Shown one piece after another: positions 17,691 through 25,120 of a stretch of DNA of 64,000 nucleotides; position 1 is the first letter of the stretch; the number at the start of each line of letters is the position of its first letter. The notes under the pieces were generated by a model, which did not search any database, was not told the DNA's origin, and worked only from the letters and a program-made list of their open reading frames with translations. A program made the position numbers and the translations under genes. The DNA lies in contig JAJFHC010000095.1 in the NCBI GenBank assembly GCA_021775835.1, positions 25,375-89,374 on the forward strand, written 5' to 3'. This DNA comes from Hyphomicrobiales bacterium. GTDB lineage: Bacteria; Pseudomonadota; Alphaproteobacteria; Rhizobiales; JAJFHC01.

Positions 17691-18944
17691 ATGACGCTCT
17701 TCGACATCATTGCCATCTTGCTCGGCCTGTCTGCCCTTTTCGGGTTCATCAATTACAAGGTATTCCGGCTGCCACACACGATTGGCCTGGTGGTCATCGC
17801 CCTGGCGGCATCGGGTGTGATTGTCTTTGCGGACTTTCTCGCTCCCCAGTACGGAATCGGCGTTCTGGTGACGGGAACACTCAAGCAGATCGACTTCTAT
17901 GAAGCGGTCATGCATGGAATTCTGAGTGTGCTGCTGTTCGCAGGTGCAGTCCATGTGGACCTGGAGGAACTGGCTGCCCGTAAGTGGGCGATCGGCCTGA
18001 TGGCGACGCTGGGCGTCATGACCTCCACTGTGCTGGTTGCCGGTGCCATGTGGTTCATCATGAAGGCACTTGGAACGGAGATACCGTTCATCTGGGCTCT
18101 CGTGTTCGGGTCGCTGATCAGCCCGACGGACCCTGTGGCGGTCCTTGGAATTCTCAAGACAGTCAAAATTCCCAGGTTGCTCGAAGCCAAGATCGCCGGA
18201 GAATCGCTTTTCAACGACGGCGTCGGCGTCGTGGTCTTTACGATTCTGCTGGCGATCGCCGTGGGCGGTAACGGAGAGATCGGGGTACCGGAAGTTGCGA
18301 AGCTGTTCGCTGTCGAAGCCTTCGGCGGGGCGGTCCTGGGTCTGGTTTCAGGCTATGTCGCCTACAAGGCAATGCGCGTGGTAGACGATCACAATCTGGA
18401 AGTATTGATAACGTTGGCGTTGGTCTGCTGCACCTTTGCGTTTGCGATTCACATTCACGCCAGCGGTCCTATTGCGGTGGTCATTGCCGGGCTTTTCATT
18501 GGTAACCATGGGGCCAAGTTCGCCATGAGCGAGAACACAAGACGCCATGTGTTCCAGTTCTGGGAACTGAGTGATGAAATCATGAATTCCGTACTGTTTC
18601 TTCTGATCGGTCTGGAAGTGCTGGTCGTTGGCTTTGATGCGGACATCTTCTGGATCGTCGTGCTGGCCATCCCGGTCGTGTTGCTGTCGCGCCTGATCAG
18701 TGTCGCGATACCAATTTCCCTGCTGTCGATCCGGGAAAAATTCACGGACAATGCCGTGGCCATCCTGACCTGGGGCGGCCTGCGCGGTGGTATATCGGTG
18801 GCACTGGCGCTGTCCTTGCCCGATGGCCCCTACAAGAACGTGATCCTTGCCTGCACCTATGCGGTGGTCGTGTTCTCAATCATCGTGCAGGGCCTGACCA
18901 TGAAGAGCCTGGTTGGCAGACTGATGCCGCCAGATCCGGACTGA
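17691..18944 (+). CDS. CPA1-family Na+/H+ antiporter
   Basis: This 417-residue inner-membrane exchanger has about 12 hydrophobic segments. The ion-binding helices show ALVFGSLISPTDPVAVLGIL and ESLFNDGVGVVVF, the ND pair characteristic of electroneutral CPA1 exchangers, and WGGLRGGISVALALSLP follows near the C-terminus. There is no cytoplasmic regulatory tail. MTLFDII at 17691 is the sensible start because it directly precedes helix one, although the frame is open from 17637. It is transcribed divergently from exbB and converges on the metallophosphoesterase gene. Confidence 0.92.
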   Translation: MTLFDIIAILLGLSALFGFINYKVFRLPHTIGLVVIALAASGVIVFADFLAPQYGIGVLVTGTLKQIDFYEAVMHGILSVLLFAGAVHVDLEELAARKWAIGLMATLGVMTSTVLVAGAMWFIMKALGTEIPFIWALVFGSLISPTDPVAVLGILKTVKIPRLLEAKIAGESLFNDGVGVVVFTILLAIAVGGNGEIGVPEVAKLFAVEAFGGAVLGLVSGYVAYKAMRVVDDHNLEVLITLALVCCTFAFAIHIHASGPIAVVIAGLFIGNHGAKFAMSENTRRHVFQFWELSDEIMNSVLFLLIGLEVLVVGFDADIFWIVVLAIPVVLLSRLISVAIPISLLSIREKFTDNAVAILTWGGLRGGISVALALSLPDGPYKNVILACTYAVVVFSIIVQGLTMKSLVGRLMPPDPD

Positions 18945-18965
18945 TGTCTGCGCCAAAGCGGACGG

Positions 18966-19829
18966 TCAGGCGGCTGTTCTCGGCGCATTTATCCAGACGG
19001 TCGAGCGGGTTTCGATTTCCCTGACGGTGCGTTGTCTTTCCTCAGGCGGGAGAATGTCCAGGGACGGCCAAAGTCCTGTTTCCAGGGTGTCGGCATAGGA
19101 TGGCGACAGGTTGTGTCGTTGCATTTTCGCGGAGGCGCCATGGTGATCGTAATTCAGAGCTGCATGCTCGAAGCGAACCCCGTGAATCATTGGCGAAAGA
19201 ACGCTGTACCAGACTCTGGGCGTGCCATCGTTTGCGGGAAGCCCGAGGGCGCCTGAATTATGCCAGATCTGGCGCCCGAAATGGCGAGTGAACGGCAAAC
19301 CTGTGTGGCCGGCGATTACAGCGTCTGTTCCGGCAAGGGTCAGTTCGGGCCGAAAGGTCTCTTCGTCGAGAGAGGCAAACATGAAGCGGTTAACTTGGCC
19401 GACGCTGCCGTGCACGACACGAAAGGACCGGTCCGACATGGTGAACGTCAGGTGATCCGGCAATTCCACACACCACTGTCTGGTATTGTCGGATACTTCG
19501 TCATTGGCAAAAGCATACCATTCCACGGCCATGGTCTGACAGGTTGATCCCTCGTCGAAGCCACAGGCGCAATCGAGCGCATTGCGTCCAATCTGTTCTT
19601 CCACATTGCCTTTGATGGCACGGATGTCCGACCCGCGAAGGCGCGCAGCGCTGGCCTCCGGATCGCCGCAATAGGCGATGACGTCTCCGGTATGAATGAT
19701 GTGGTTTTCGGGGATGTCGCGTCGGGCAGCTTCATCCAGCAGAGCCTCGAGAGCCTGAAGGTTTCCGTATACACCTCCGCAGAGCAGCAACGGCGCCTGG
19801 AAATCCCCCAGGTGATCAGTTCGGACCAT
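18966..19829 (-). CDS. Metallophosphoesterase-fold protein with altered first metal motif
   Basis: The 287-residue protein has a calcineurin-like fold with HTGDVIAYCGDP, IKGNVEEQ, VVHGSV and IAGHTGLPF in the expected order. The first motif, normally GDxHGN with Asp and His as metal ligands, reads CGGVYGNLQAL, so both ligands are lost. A cysteine cluster CACGFDEGSTC follows the third motif. I believe a whole subfamily shares these changes. It may bind one metal or none, or use the cysteines. ATG 19829 is preferred; the frame also opens at a TTG at 19868. It lies 128 bp after the nitrile hydratase activator gene on the same strand. Confidence 0.8.
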   Translation of the reverse strand: MVRTDHLGDFQAPLLLCGGVYGNLQALEALLDEAARRDIPENHIIHTGDVIAYCGDPEASAARLRGSDIRAIKGNVEEQIGRNALDCACGFDEGSTCQTMAVEWYAFANDEVSDNTRQWCVELPDHLTFTMSDRSFRVVHGSVGQVNRFMFASLDEETFRPELTLAGTDAVIAGHTGLPFTRHFGRQIWHNSGALGLPANDGTPRVWYSVLSPMIHGVRFEHAALNYDHHGASAKMQRHNLSPSYADTLETGLWPSLDILPPEERQRTVREIETRSTVWINAPRTAA

Positions 19830-19957
19830 CACATAACACTTTCGATATTGCGTTGTTGAGACATGCAAATAGACTCATCCGGACCAGTGAGCCATGAAAA
19901 ACGTGCCTGGTGGCGGGGTTGTGAACGGCTTGTCAGATGCCGTGAGCCCAGAGGCAT

Positions 19958-20323
19958 TCAATTGCTGTCCTGATTTTCCGCACTAAGTTCGATTGGAACG
20001 CCGTGCGGCGTCGCTCGCGCCGCCCGATCCCAGGCAGCTTTTCTGTCAAGGTGGTCGGGCCGGGATACGATGTTCTTCTCACTGAGCAGGTTTTCCAGGG
20101 CTGAGAGCCAGTGAAGATAGTAGTTGTCGGCGGAGTCGTGGGGGCCTGCCCTGGAAATCTCCGTGCCTAATTTTTCGGCCCATTCAGTCCAATCGAAGTG
20201 CCCCGCCTCGTGCAGGCGTACGGTCATGGCAAAAGCCTGGGCCTGCCAGGGTTCCTGAAAAACCGGTTCGCTGTCCTTTATGGGAAGCCCTGGTGTGGCA
20301 TTGAGCTGGTCGCGTCCTATCAT
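19958..20323 (-). CDS. Nitrile hydratase accessory protein (P14K/activator type)
   Basis: This 121-residue protein starts MIGRDQLNA and carries PVFQEPWQAQAFAMTVRLHEAGHFDWTEWAE, quoted here only as its key parts EPWQAQAFAMTV and FDWTEWAE, the signature of the family related to the N-terminal half of nitrile hydratase beta. Such proteins are self-subunit-swapping chaperones that deliver cobalt-loaded alpha subunit to the enzyme. The start ATG overlaps the nthB stop (ATGA), so translation is coupled. A longer frame to 20353 lies inside nthB and was not chosen. Confidence 0.88.
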   Translation of the reverse strand: MIGRDQLNATPGLPIKDSEPVFQEPWQAQAFAMTVRLHEAGHFDWTEWAEKLGTEISRAGPHDSADNYYLHWLSALENLLSEKNIVSRPDHLDRKAAWDRAARATPHGVPIELSAENQDSN

Positions 20324-20985
20324 CGGTCGACAGCCTCGAGATAAGCCTCCCACAAGTCCACGTAAACGCTGGCCGTACGGTCGGCGCTGTCGCCGAACAG
20401 ATCGCGTGATGCAAAGCGAACGCTGTAGAGAATGCCCGGGTTCTCGCCGTCGCCCCTGGCGTTCGTGTCGGGGAAGACATAGCCACCGTGGATCCGGTCG
20501 ATCATGCCGACGTGGCCGTGGGTGTAGGTCGGCGCGCGGGTGTGGCCGGTGGTCGCCATGATCCGGACGCGGACGTTATCGCCTTCTTCAAATTCCGGTG
20601 GTGTATTCACGGCCCGGTCGCAAGGTCCTCCTTTGGCGAGACCTGCTGCAACCTGGTCGGCCTGCAACACCCGTGTTGGCGCCAGGACGGGCTTTGATCG
20701 GGCGCGGCCATCCAATTCGCCCTTTTCAACGAACCCGACCTGGTCGAGCAGCTCTTCGAGACCTGCCAGCCAAACCTCGTAATAGGACATCTGCATGTAG
20801 CGCGCAGGGTGCCGGTTTTCCCGGGCGTGACGGCTCTTATCCAAATTCCAGGCCCCCGATGCCCCCATTGCCAGCGCCAACGCGAAACACCGGCGTTCCC
20901 ATTCGTCATGAAATGGCGGTTCATCGGACTCCGGCTCGACTGGGCCCAGGCCATGAACGCCCCCCAGATCCTGACCGCCCTTCAC
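20320..20985 (-). CDS. nthB: Nitrile hydratase beta subunit
   Basis: This 221-residue subunit has the family N-terminus ([14 protein letters not shown]), [20 protein letters not shown] in the helical part, and the SH3-like C-terminal barrel with [26 protein letters not shown] and GILYSVRF. It pairs with nthA to hydrate nitriles to amides. The start is GTG at 20985, overlapping the nthA stop as GTGA, and its own end overlaps the accessory gene. The order alpha, beta, activator is typical of cobalt-type operons. Confidence 0.95.
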   Translation of the reverse strand: MKGGQDLGGVHGLGPVEPESDEPPFHDEWERRCFALALAMGASGAWNLDKSRHARENRHPARYMQMSYYEVWLAGLEELLDQVGFVEKGELDGRARSKPVLAPTRVLQADQVAAGLAKGGPCDRAVNTPPEFEEGDNVRVRIMATTGHTRAPTYTHGHVGMIDRIHGGYVFPDTNARGDGENPGILYSVRFASRDLFGDSADRTASVYVDLWEAYLEAVDR

Positions 20986-21644
20986 GACGCCACCCCACCG
21001 GTTATTCTGCCCGGCGGCAGGGCCAGTCCAGTGCCGATCATGGAGTCGCGGGTCACCAGTGTCGCGAGTTGTCCCTCATTGAGGCTATCCGCTCCTTCAG
21101 GGCGCATGGGTATTACGAGATATCTGATTTCGGCGGTTGAATCCCAAACCCTGATATCCGTATCGTTCGGCAGGTCGACCCCAAATTCCTGGAGTACGCC
21201 CCTTGGATCGGCCACCGCTCTTGAACGGTAGGGCGGAGATTTGTACCAGACCGGCGGGAGGCCCAGAACCGGCCACGGATAACAGGAGCACAAGGTGCAC
21301 ACGACCATATTGTGGGTCGAGGGTGTGTTTGCTACGGCCACCATGTGCTCGCCCTGCCGGCCGGTGAAGCCAAGTTCGGCGATTGCCGCTGTGGCATCGT
21401 TCATCAGTCTTTCCCGGAAGTCCGGATCAGACCATGCCCGCGCGACAACCAGGGCGCCGTTGCGTGGGCCTACTTTTTCTTCGTAGGTTTCGATCAAGGT
21501 GTCGAGGGCTTCGGGATCGACATAGCCGCGCTCGACCAGCAGCGACTCGAGCGCCTTGACCCTCAGGGCAACGTCGGACAGTTCCGAACCTTCCCCGTGG
21601 TCGTGGTCGTGGTCATGATGATCGTGTGTATGGTTATTTGACAT
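20982..21644 (-). CDS. nthA: Nitrile hydratase alpha subunit, cobalt type
   Basis: This is the catalytic metal-binding subunit, 220 residues. The metal site is [10 protein letters not shown], with C116, C119 and C121. The Thr between the first two cysteines marks cobalt enzymes, while iron enzymes have Ser. In the family the second and third cysteines are oxidised to sulfinate and sulfenate. Upstream of the family core is an unusual His/Asp-rich tail, [15 protein letters not shown], likely to bind metal. ATG 21644 follows GAGGAA. Thiocyanate hydrolase gamma is a relative, but the adjacent beta and activator genes favour nitrile hydratase. Confidence 0.95.
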   Translation of the reverse strand: MSNNHTHDHHDHDHDHGEGSELSDVALRVKALESLLVERGYVDPEALDTLIETYEEKVGPRNGALVVARAWSDPDFRERLMNDATAAIAELGFTGRQGEHMVAVANTPSTHNMVVCTLCSCYPWPVLGLPPVWYKSPPYRSRAVADPRGVLQEFGVDLPNDTDIRVWDSTAEIRYLVIPMRPEGADSLNEGQLATLVTRDSMIGTGLALPPGRITGGVAS

Positions 21645-21711
21645 CGATTCCTCGCGTCAGAATTTATTGATCCGACGTCGTCGCCAAGCGGACGGGATCG
21701 CCAATCCAGGC

Positions 21712-22497
21712 TCAGGCCGCAAGTCGTTTGTGCGATGCGCGTTCGCGTGCGGCGTCGCCGAAGGCTGTAAAGAGTTTCACCGAGTCCGGGTTCTCCAAGG
21801 CCTTGTACTCGGGATGCCATTGGACACCCAGTGCAAAGGCGGAAGCATTCTTGACGGAGACCGCTTCAATGGTACCGTCGGCGGCGGTTCCCTCGACAAA
21901 CAGTCCGCCGGCGACCCGTCCAATGGCTTGTCGGTGAAGGCTGTTTACCTGAAGTTCACGTTTTCCCATGATGCGCCGCAAAAGGCCGCCGCCGGCACAG
22001 ATGACCGAATGGTTGGGGCCGTAACGGACATCAAAATCGTCGGTCTTTGGTGCCCGATGATCAAGCTTTCCGGCCTGTTCCTGAACTTCCGACTGCAATG
22101 TCCCTCCCAGGGCCACATTGAGTTCCTGGTGCCCACGGCAAATTGCAAGCAAGGGGACAGCCATGGACAGAGCACAGCGGATCAGATCCAGAGTGGTGGC
22201 GTCGCGGTCTTCGTCATACGGCTCGGAGTCCGGAGAGGCTATTGCTCCATACTTTGCCGGATGCACGTTCGAGGTGGCGCCAGTGACGACAATGCCGTCA
22301 AACCGCTCGAGCAGTTGCGGCAGATGGAATAGGGATCCCAGGGATGGGATCATGACGGGGGCGGCTTGGGCGGTTTCAGCGACGGCGCGAACATATTTGT
22401 CGCCGACAGCGTGGAACGGAATATCGTCGATAAGAGTTGAGTCGGCTGGCAATCCGATCAGCGGCATGGCCGGCGCTCTTGATGTGTTTGTAGTCAT
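21712..22497 (-). CDS. Class I glutamine amidotransferase-like gamma-glutamyl hydrolase (peptidase C26)
   Basis: This 261-residue protein resembles PuuD-type gamma-glutamyl-GABA hydrolases. The nucleophile elbow is LLAICRGHQELN (C120), and the His of the triad is in ALGVQWHPEY. The N-terminal part has VGDKYVRAV and DGIVVTGATSNVHP. It is the first gene of the minus-strand cluster, 67 bp before nthA. No classical amidase lies nearby, so this hydrolase may act on an amide or gamma-glutamyl compound in the same pathway. That link is inferred from position. Confidence 0.88.
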   Translation of the reverse strand: MTTNTSRAPAMPLIGLPADSTLIDDIPFHAVGDKYVRAVAETAQAAPVMIPSLGSLFHLPQLLERFDGIVVTGATSNVHPAKYGAIASPDSEPYDEDRDATTLDLIRCALSMAVPLLAICRGHQELNVALGGTLQSEVQEQAGKLDHRAPKTDDFDVRYGPNHSVICAGGGLLRRIMGKRELQVNSLHRQAIGRVAGGLFVEGTAADGTIEAVSVKNASAFALGVQWHPEYKALENPDSVKLFTAFGDAARERASHKRLAA

Positions 22498-22869
22498 GAC
22501 TTCAGTCCAGACGTTAGAATCGCTGCCTCATTCTAACCGTAATCTGTCAAATGTGCTGCCCTTTCTTGACTTCGCTCCTTTGAGCAGCGTTCACAAATTC
22601 TCCATGGCAGGTCAGTCAAGAACGACTGTTGCGCTCAACGGGGTTTGAGATTGCAAATCGTGCTTTCAGGCAAAATCAACTGGAATATTGTTCCGCAGAG
22701 CGGATTATTTGTCTCAATTCCTTGTCATTTATGCGGACTTGGTCTTTATATTGCGACGCGGCTTTGGCTGGCGGCTGAGAGACTGATTGCAAACCGCCGG
22801 TAACCAATGACTTTTGTTAACGGGCCTTATTGTCCAAAGTGGCCCGACACTCGGAGGGAGTACAAAAAT
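22498..22869. other. 372-bp divergent regulatory region between nitrile hydratase cluster and TRAP operon
   Basis: No protein-coding frame is convincing here. The region is richer in A and T than its flanks and must serve both directions. A near repeat, GATTGCAAATCG at 22649-22660 and GATTGCAAACCG at 22785-22796, matches at 11 of 12 positions, with the copies 136 bp apart. It could be paired operator sites, one on each side of the predicted TRAP promoter. Confidence 0.45.
22722..22751 (+). promoter_or_regulatory. Candidate sigma70 promoter for the TRAP operon
   Basis: TTGTCA at 22722-22727 and TTATAT at 22746-22751 are separated by 18 bases, close to consensus spacing. They lie about 120 bp upstream of the dctP start. 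No other pair in this gap looks better. Confidence 0.4.
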
Positions 22870-23964
22870 ATGGATCGTCGTTCATTTATTAAAACAGCCA
22901 GTGTGGCTGCCGGTTCCACGGCAGCAGCGGCTACTCTTGCAGCCCCGGCTATTGCGCAGTCGCGCAAGGATATGGTCGTGGTCGCCACATGGCCGCGGGA
23001 TTTCCCGGGTCTGGGAACCGGCGCACAGCGTCTCGCAGCGCGTATTGACGAGCTTACGGAAGGCCGTATCAAGGTTCAGTACTTTGCTGCTGGCGAACGC
23101 GTTGGCGCCTTTGACTCATTTGACGAAGTAGCGTCGGGCAATGCGCAGGCCTATCACGCCGCCGACTATTACTGGAAAGGCAAGCACCCGGGCTGGGCCT
23201 ACTTCACGTCGGTACCTTTCGGTCTCACTCACAACGAACACAATGCCTGGCTGTACCACATGGGCGGACAGGCTCTCTGGGACGAACTTGCAGGCGGTTT
23301 TGGCCTGAAGTGCATTGCAGCTGGATCCACTGGTGTGCAGATGGGCGGCTGGTTCAACAAGGAAATCGAAACCGCCGACGACCTCAAAGGCCTGAAGATG
23401 CGTATTCCGGGCCTCGGCGGCGACGTCATGGCAAAACTGGGTGCGTCTCCTGTTTCGCTTCCCGGCGGCCAGATTTATGAAAACCTCGTTTCCGGTGCGA
23501 TTGATGCGACCGAGTGGGTCGGGCCGTGGAATGACTTCTTCATGAAATTCTACGAAGCTGCAAAATACTACTACTACCCTGGAATGCACGAAGCCGGTTC
23601 GACGCTTGCGTTTGGCATGAACGCCAAATGGTGGGCAGACCTTTCGAAGAACGATCAGGCAATCATTACGGCTGCTTGCGGCGAGGAGCATGTCTTCTCG
23701 ATGGCTGAGTACAATGCCAACAACGGTACGTTCCTGGCCAAGCTCGTGAAAGAGCACGGCGTGCAGTTGCGTGAATTCAGCGATGAAATCTACGACAGCT
23801 TTGGTACTGCCGCCGAAGAGGTCTTCACGGAAACCCGTGCGCACAGCGATCTTGCCAATAAGATCCACGAAAGCTTTGCAGCGGCCCGCGCCGACGTGGG
23901 TGGCTGGATGAAACTATCCGAAGGCGCTTACTACGCCCAGCGTAACCGGGTGCTGGGCCTTTAA
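22870..23964 (+). CDS. TRAP transporter solute-binding protein (DctP/TakP type)
   Basis: This 364-residue periplasmic binding protein (PF03480) starts MDRRSFIKTASVAAGS, a twin-arginine signal, with cleavage near APAIAQ (about 33). The body shows GAFDSFDEVASGNAQAYHAA, LKGLKMRIPGLGGDVMAKLG, where the Arg in KMRIPG is the conserved carboxylate-binding residue of the family, and LVSGAIDATEWVGPW. This pattern matches the TakP-like subgroup, some members of which bind 2-oxo acids. Other organic acids are possible. ATG 22870 follows CGGAGGGAG. A strong hairpin separates it from the membrane subunits. Confidence 0.93.
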   Translation: MDRRSFIKTASVAAGSTAAAATLAAPAIAQSRKDMVVVATWPRDFPGLGTGAQRLAARIDELTEGRIKVQYFAAGERVGAFDSFDEVASGNAQAYHAADYYWKGKHPGWAYFTSVPFGLTHNEHNAWLYHMGGQALWDELAGGFGLKCIAAGSTGVQMGGWFNKEIETADDLKGLKMRIPGLGGDVMAKLGASPVSLPGGQIYENLVSGAIDATEWVGPWNDFFMKFYEAAKYYYYPGMHEAGSTLAFGMNAKWWADLSKNDQAIITAACGEEHVFSMAEYNANNGTFLAKLVKEHGVQLREFSDEIYDSFGTAAEEVFTETRAHSDLANKIHESFAAARADVGGWMKLSEGAYYAQRNRVLGL

Positions 23965-23986
23965 GGCACACGCATAAGAAACCATA

Positions 23987-24011
23987 GGGGACGGGACATG
24001 AGCCCGTCCCC
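23987..24011 (+). terminator. Strong intercistronic hairpin between dctP and dctQ
   Basis: GGGGACGGG (23987-23995) pairs perfectly with CCCGTCCCC (24003-24011) around a 7-base loop. The stem is GC rich and has no T-run after it. It lies 23 bp after the dctP stop and 21 bp before the dctQ start. Such structures can protect the upstream message or partly stop transcription, giving more binding protein than permease. Confidence 0.7.
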
Positions 24012-24031
24012 GATATTGGGGCGATTGAGGG

Positions 24032-25084
24032 ATGTCGGCACCAGTGCAGGGGGAGACCGCCGGTTCGGATACGGCGGTACATGACGAAAGTACGACGGTA
24101 CTTGCGTGGCGTGTGGTTGCCTGGGTGATCGTCGCCGCGACATTCGGATTTCTCATCAACAACTATCTTATTTTCTGGCGCGGCTGGCCGGGTGCCATGC
24201 CCCTGCTTGAAGGGCTGGGGCTGTTTGGTGGTGGCAAATCCCTGTCTGGTGATGCTGCGACATACGGCTGGCTGCAAATAATGGTTTATGTAGCCTGCTT
24301 CGTTGGACCGGTTGTTTTTGTTCTAACCCGGAAATCACGGGGGCTGCGCCGGGACAGCCAGTCGATGACCGACCTTTCCGCGTTTGTCATCCGCGCTGCA
24401 TTCTGGGCGGTTGTCTTTGTCGGCCTGACCGACATGGCCATCTCGTTCCTACGGGTCGAGGGTTTTCTGGAATCGATTGTAGGGTCCGATTTGACCACAA
24501 AACTTGGCCGCTCCCAGTTTCGCGGACCTTACGTTCATATGCCGTTGATAATTCTTGCAATCGCCGTGGCCTGTTTCACAAGAACATTGGGTTTCACCTG
24601 GCTTGCATTGCTGGTTGTCATTGCGGAATTCTCGATTGTCATAACGCGGTTCATTTTTTCCTATGAACAAGCGTTTCAAGGCGACCTCGTGCGCTTCTGG
24701 TATGCGGCCCTGTTTCTTTTTGCCAGCGCCTATACGCTGATCGAAGAAGGCCACGTACGGGTTGACGTGCTCTATGCCGGCTTTACGAAACGGACCAGAG
24801 GATGGGTGAACGCCGTCGGGTCTCTGATCCTCGGAATTGGGCTGTGCTGGGTGATTCTGTGTGTGGGTCACTGGGGCAAATCGAGCATCATCAACAGTCC
24901 GCTCTTGAACATTGAAGTGTCTCAGTCTGGCTTTGGAATGTACGTGAAGTATCTGATGGCGGGATTTCTGGGGATTTTCGCGATTTCCATGATGATCCAA
25001 TTCGCCAGCTACCTGCTAGAGAGTATTGCGGACATACGGGAGGAAGCCGGCGGACAAGAGGTCGAACCAGAATTGGTTCACTGA
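24032..25084 (+). CDS. TRAP transporter small permease (DctQ), enlarged
   Basis: This 350-residue inner-membrane protein is about twice the length of a usual DctQ. The C-terminal half (about 185-335) looks like the DctQ domain: RFWYAALFLFASAYTLIEEGHVRVDVLY, shown here by its key part LIEEGHVRVDVLY, is the classical small-permease signature. The N-terminal half adds about three membrane helices (about 25-45, 83-101 and 117-137) and polar loops. GAGGG directly abuts the ATG, a poor spacing, so translation may be inefficient or depend on the upstream hairpin context. It pairs with the DctM gene 36 bp downstream. Confidence 0.87.
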   Translation: MSAPVQGETAGSDTAVHDESTTVLAWRVVAWVIVAATFGFLINNYLIFWRGWPGAMPLLEGLGLFGGGKSLSGDAATYGWLQIMVYVACFVGPVVFVLTRKSRGLRRDSQSMTDLSAFVIRAAFWAVVFVGLTDMAISFLRVEGFLESIVGSDLTTKLGRSQFRGPYVHMPLIILAIAVACFTRTLGFTWLALLVVIAEFSIVITRFIFSYEQAFQGDLVRFWYAALFLFASAYTLIEEGHVRVDVLYAGFTKRTRGWVNAVGSLILGIGLCWVILCVGHWGKSSIINSPLLNIEVSQSGFGMYVKYLMAGFLGIFAISMMIQFASYLLESIADIREEAGGQEVEPELVH

Positions 25085-25120
25085 ACAGGGGTCGTCGGCG
25101 TACAGAGGCGTTAATCGGTT

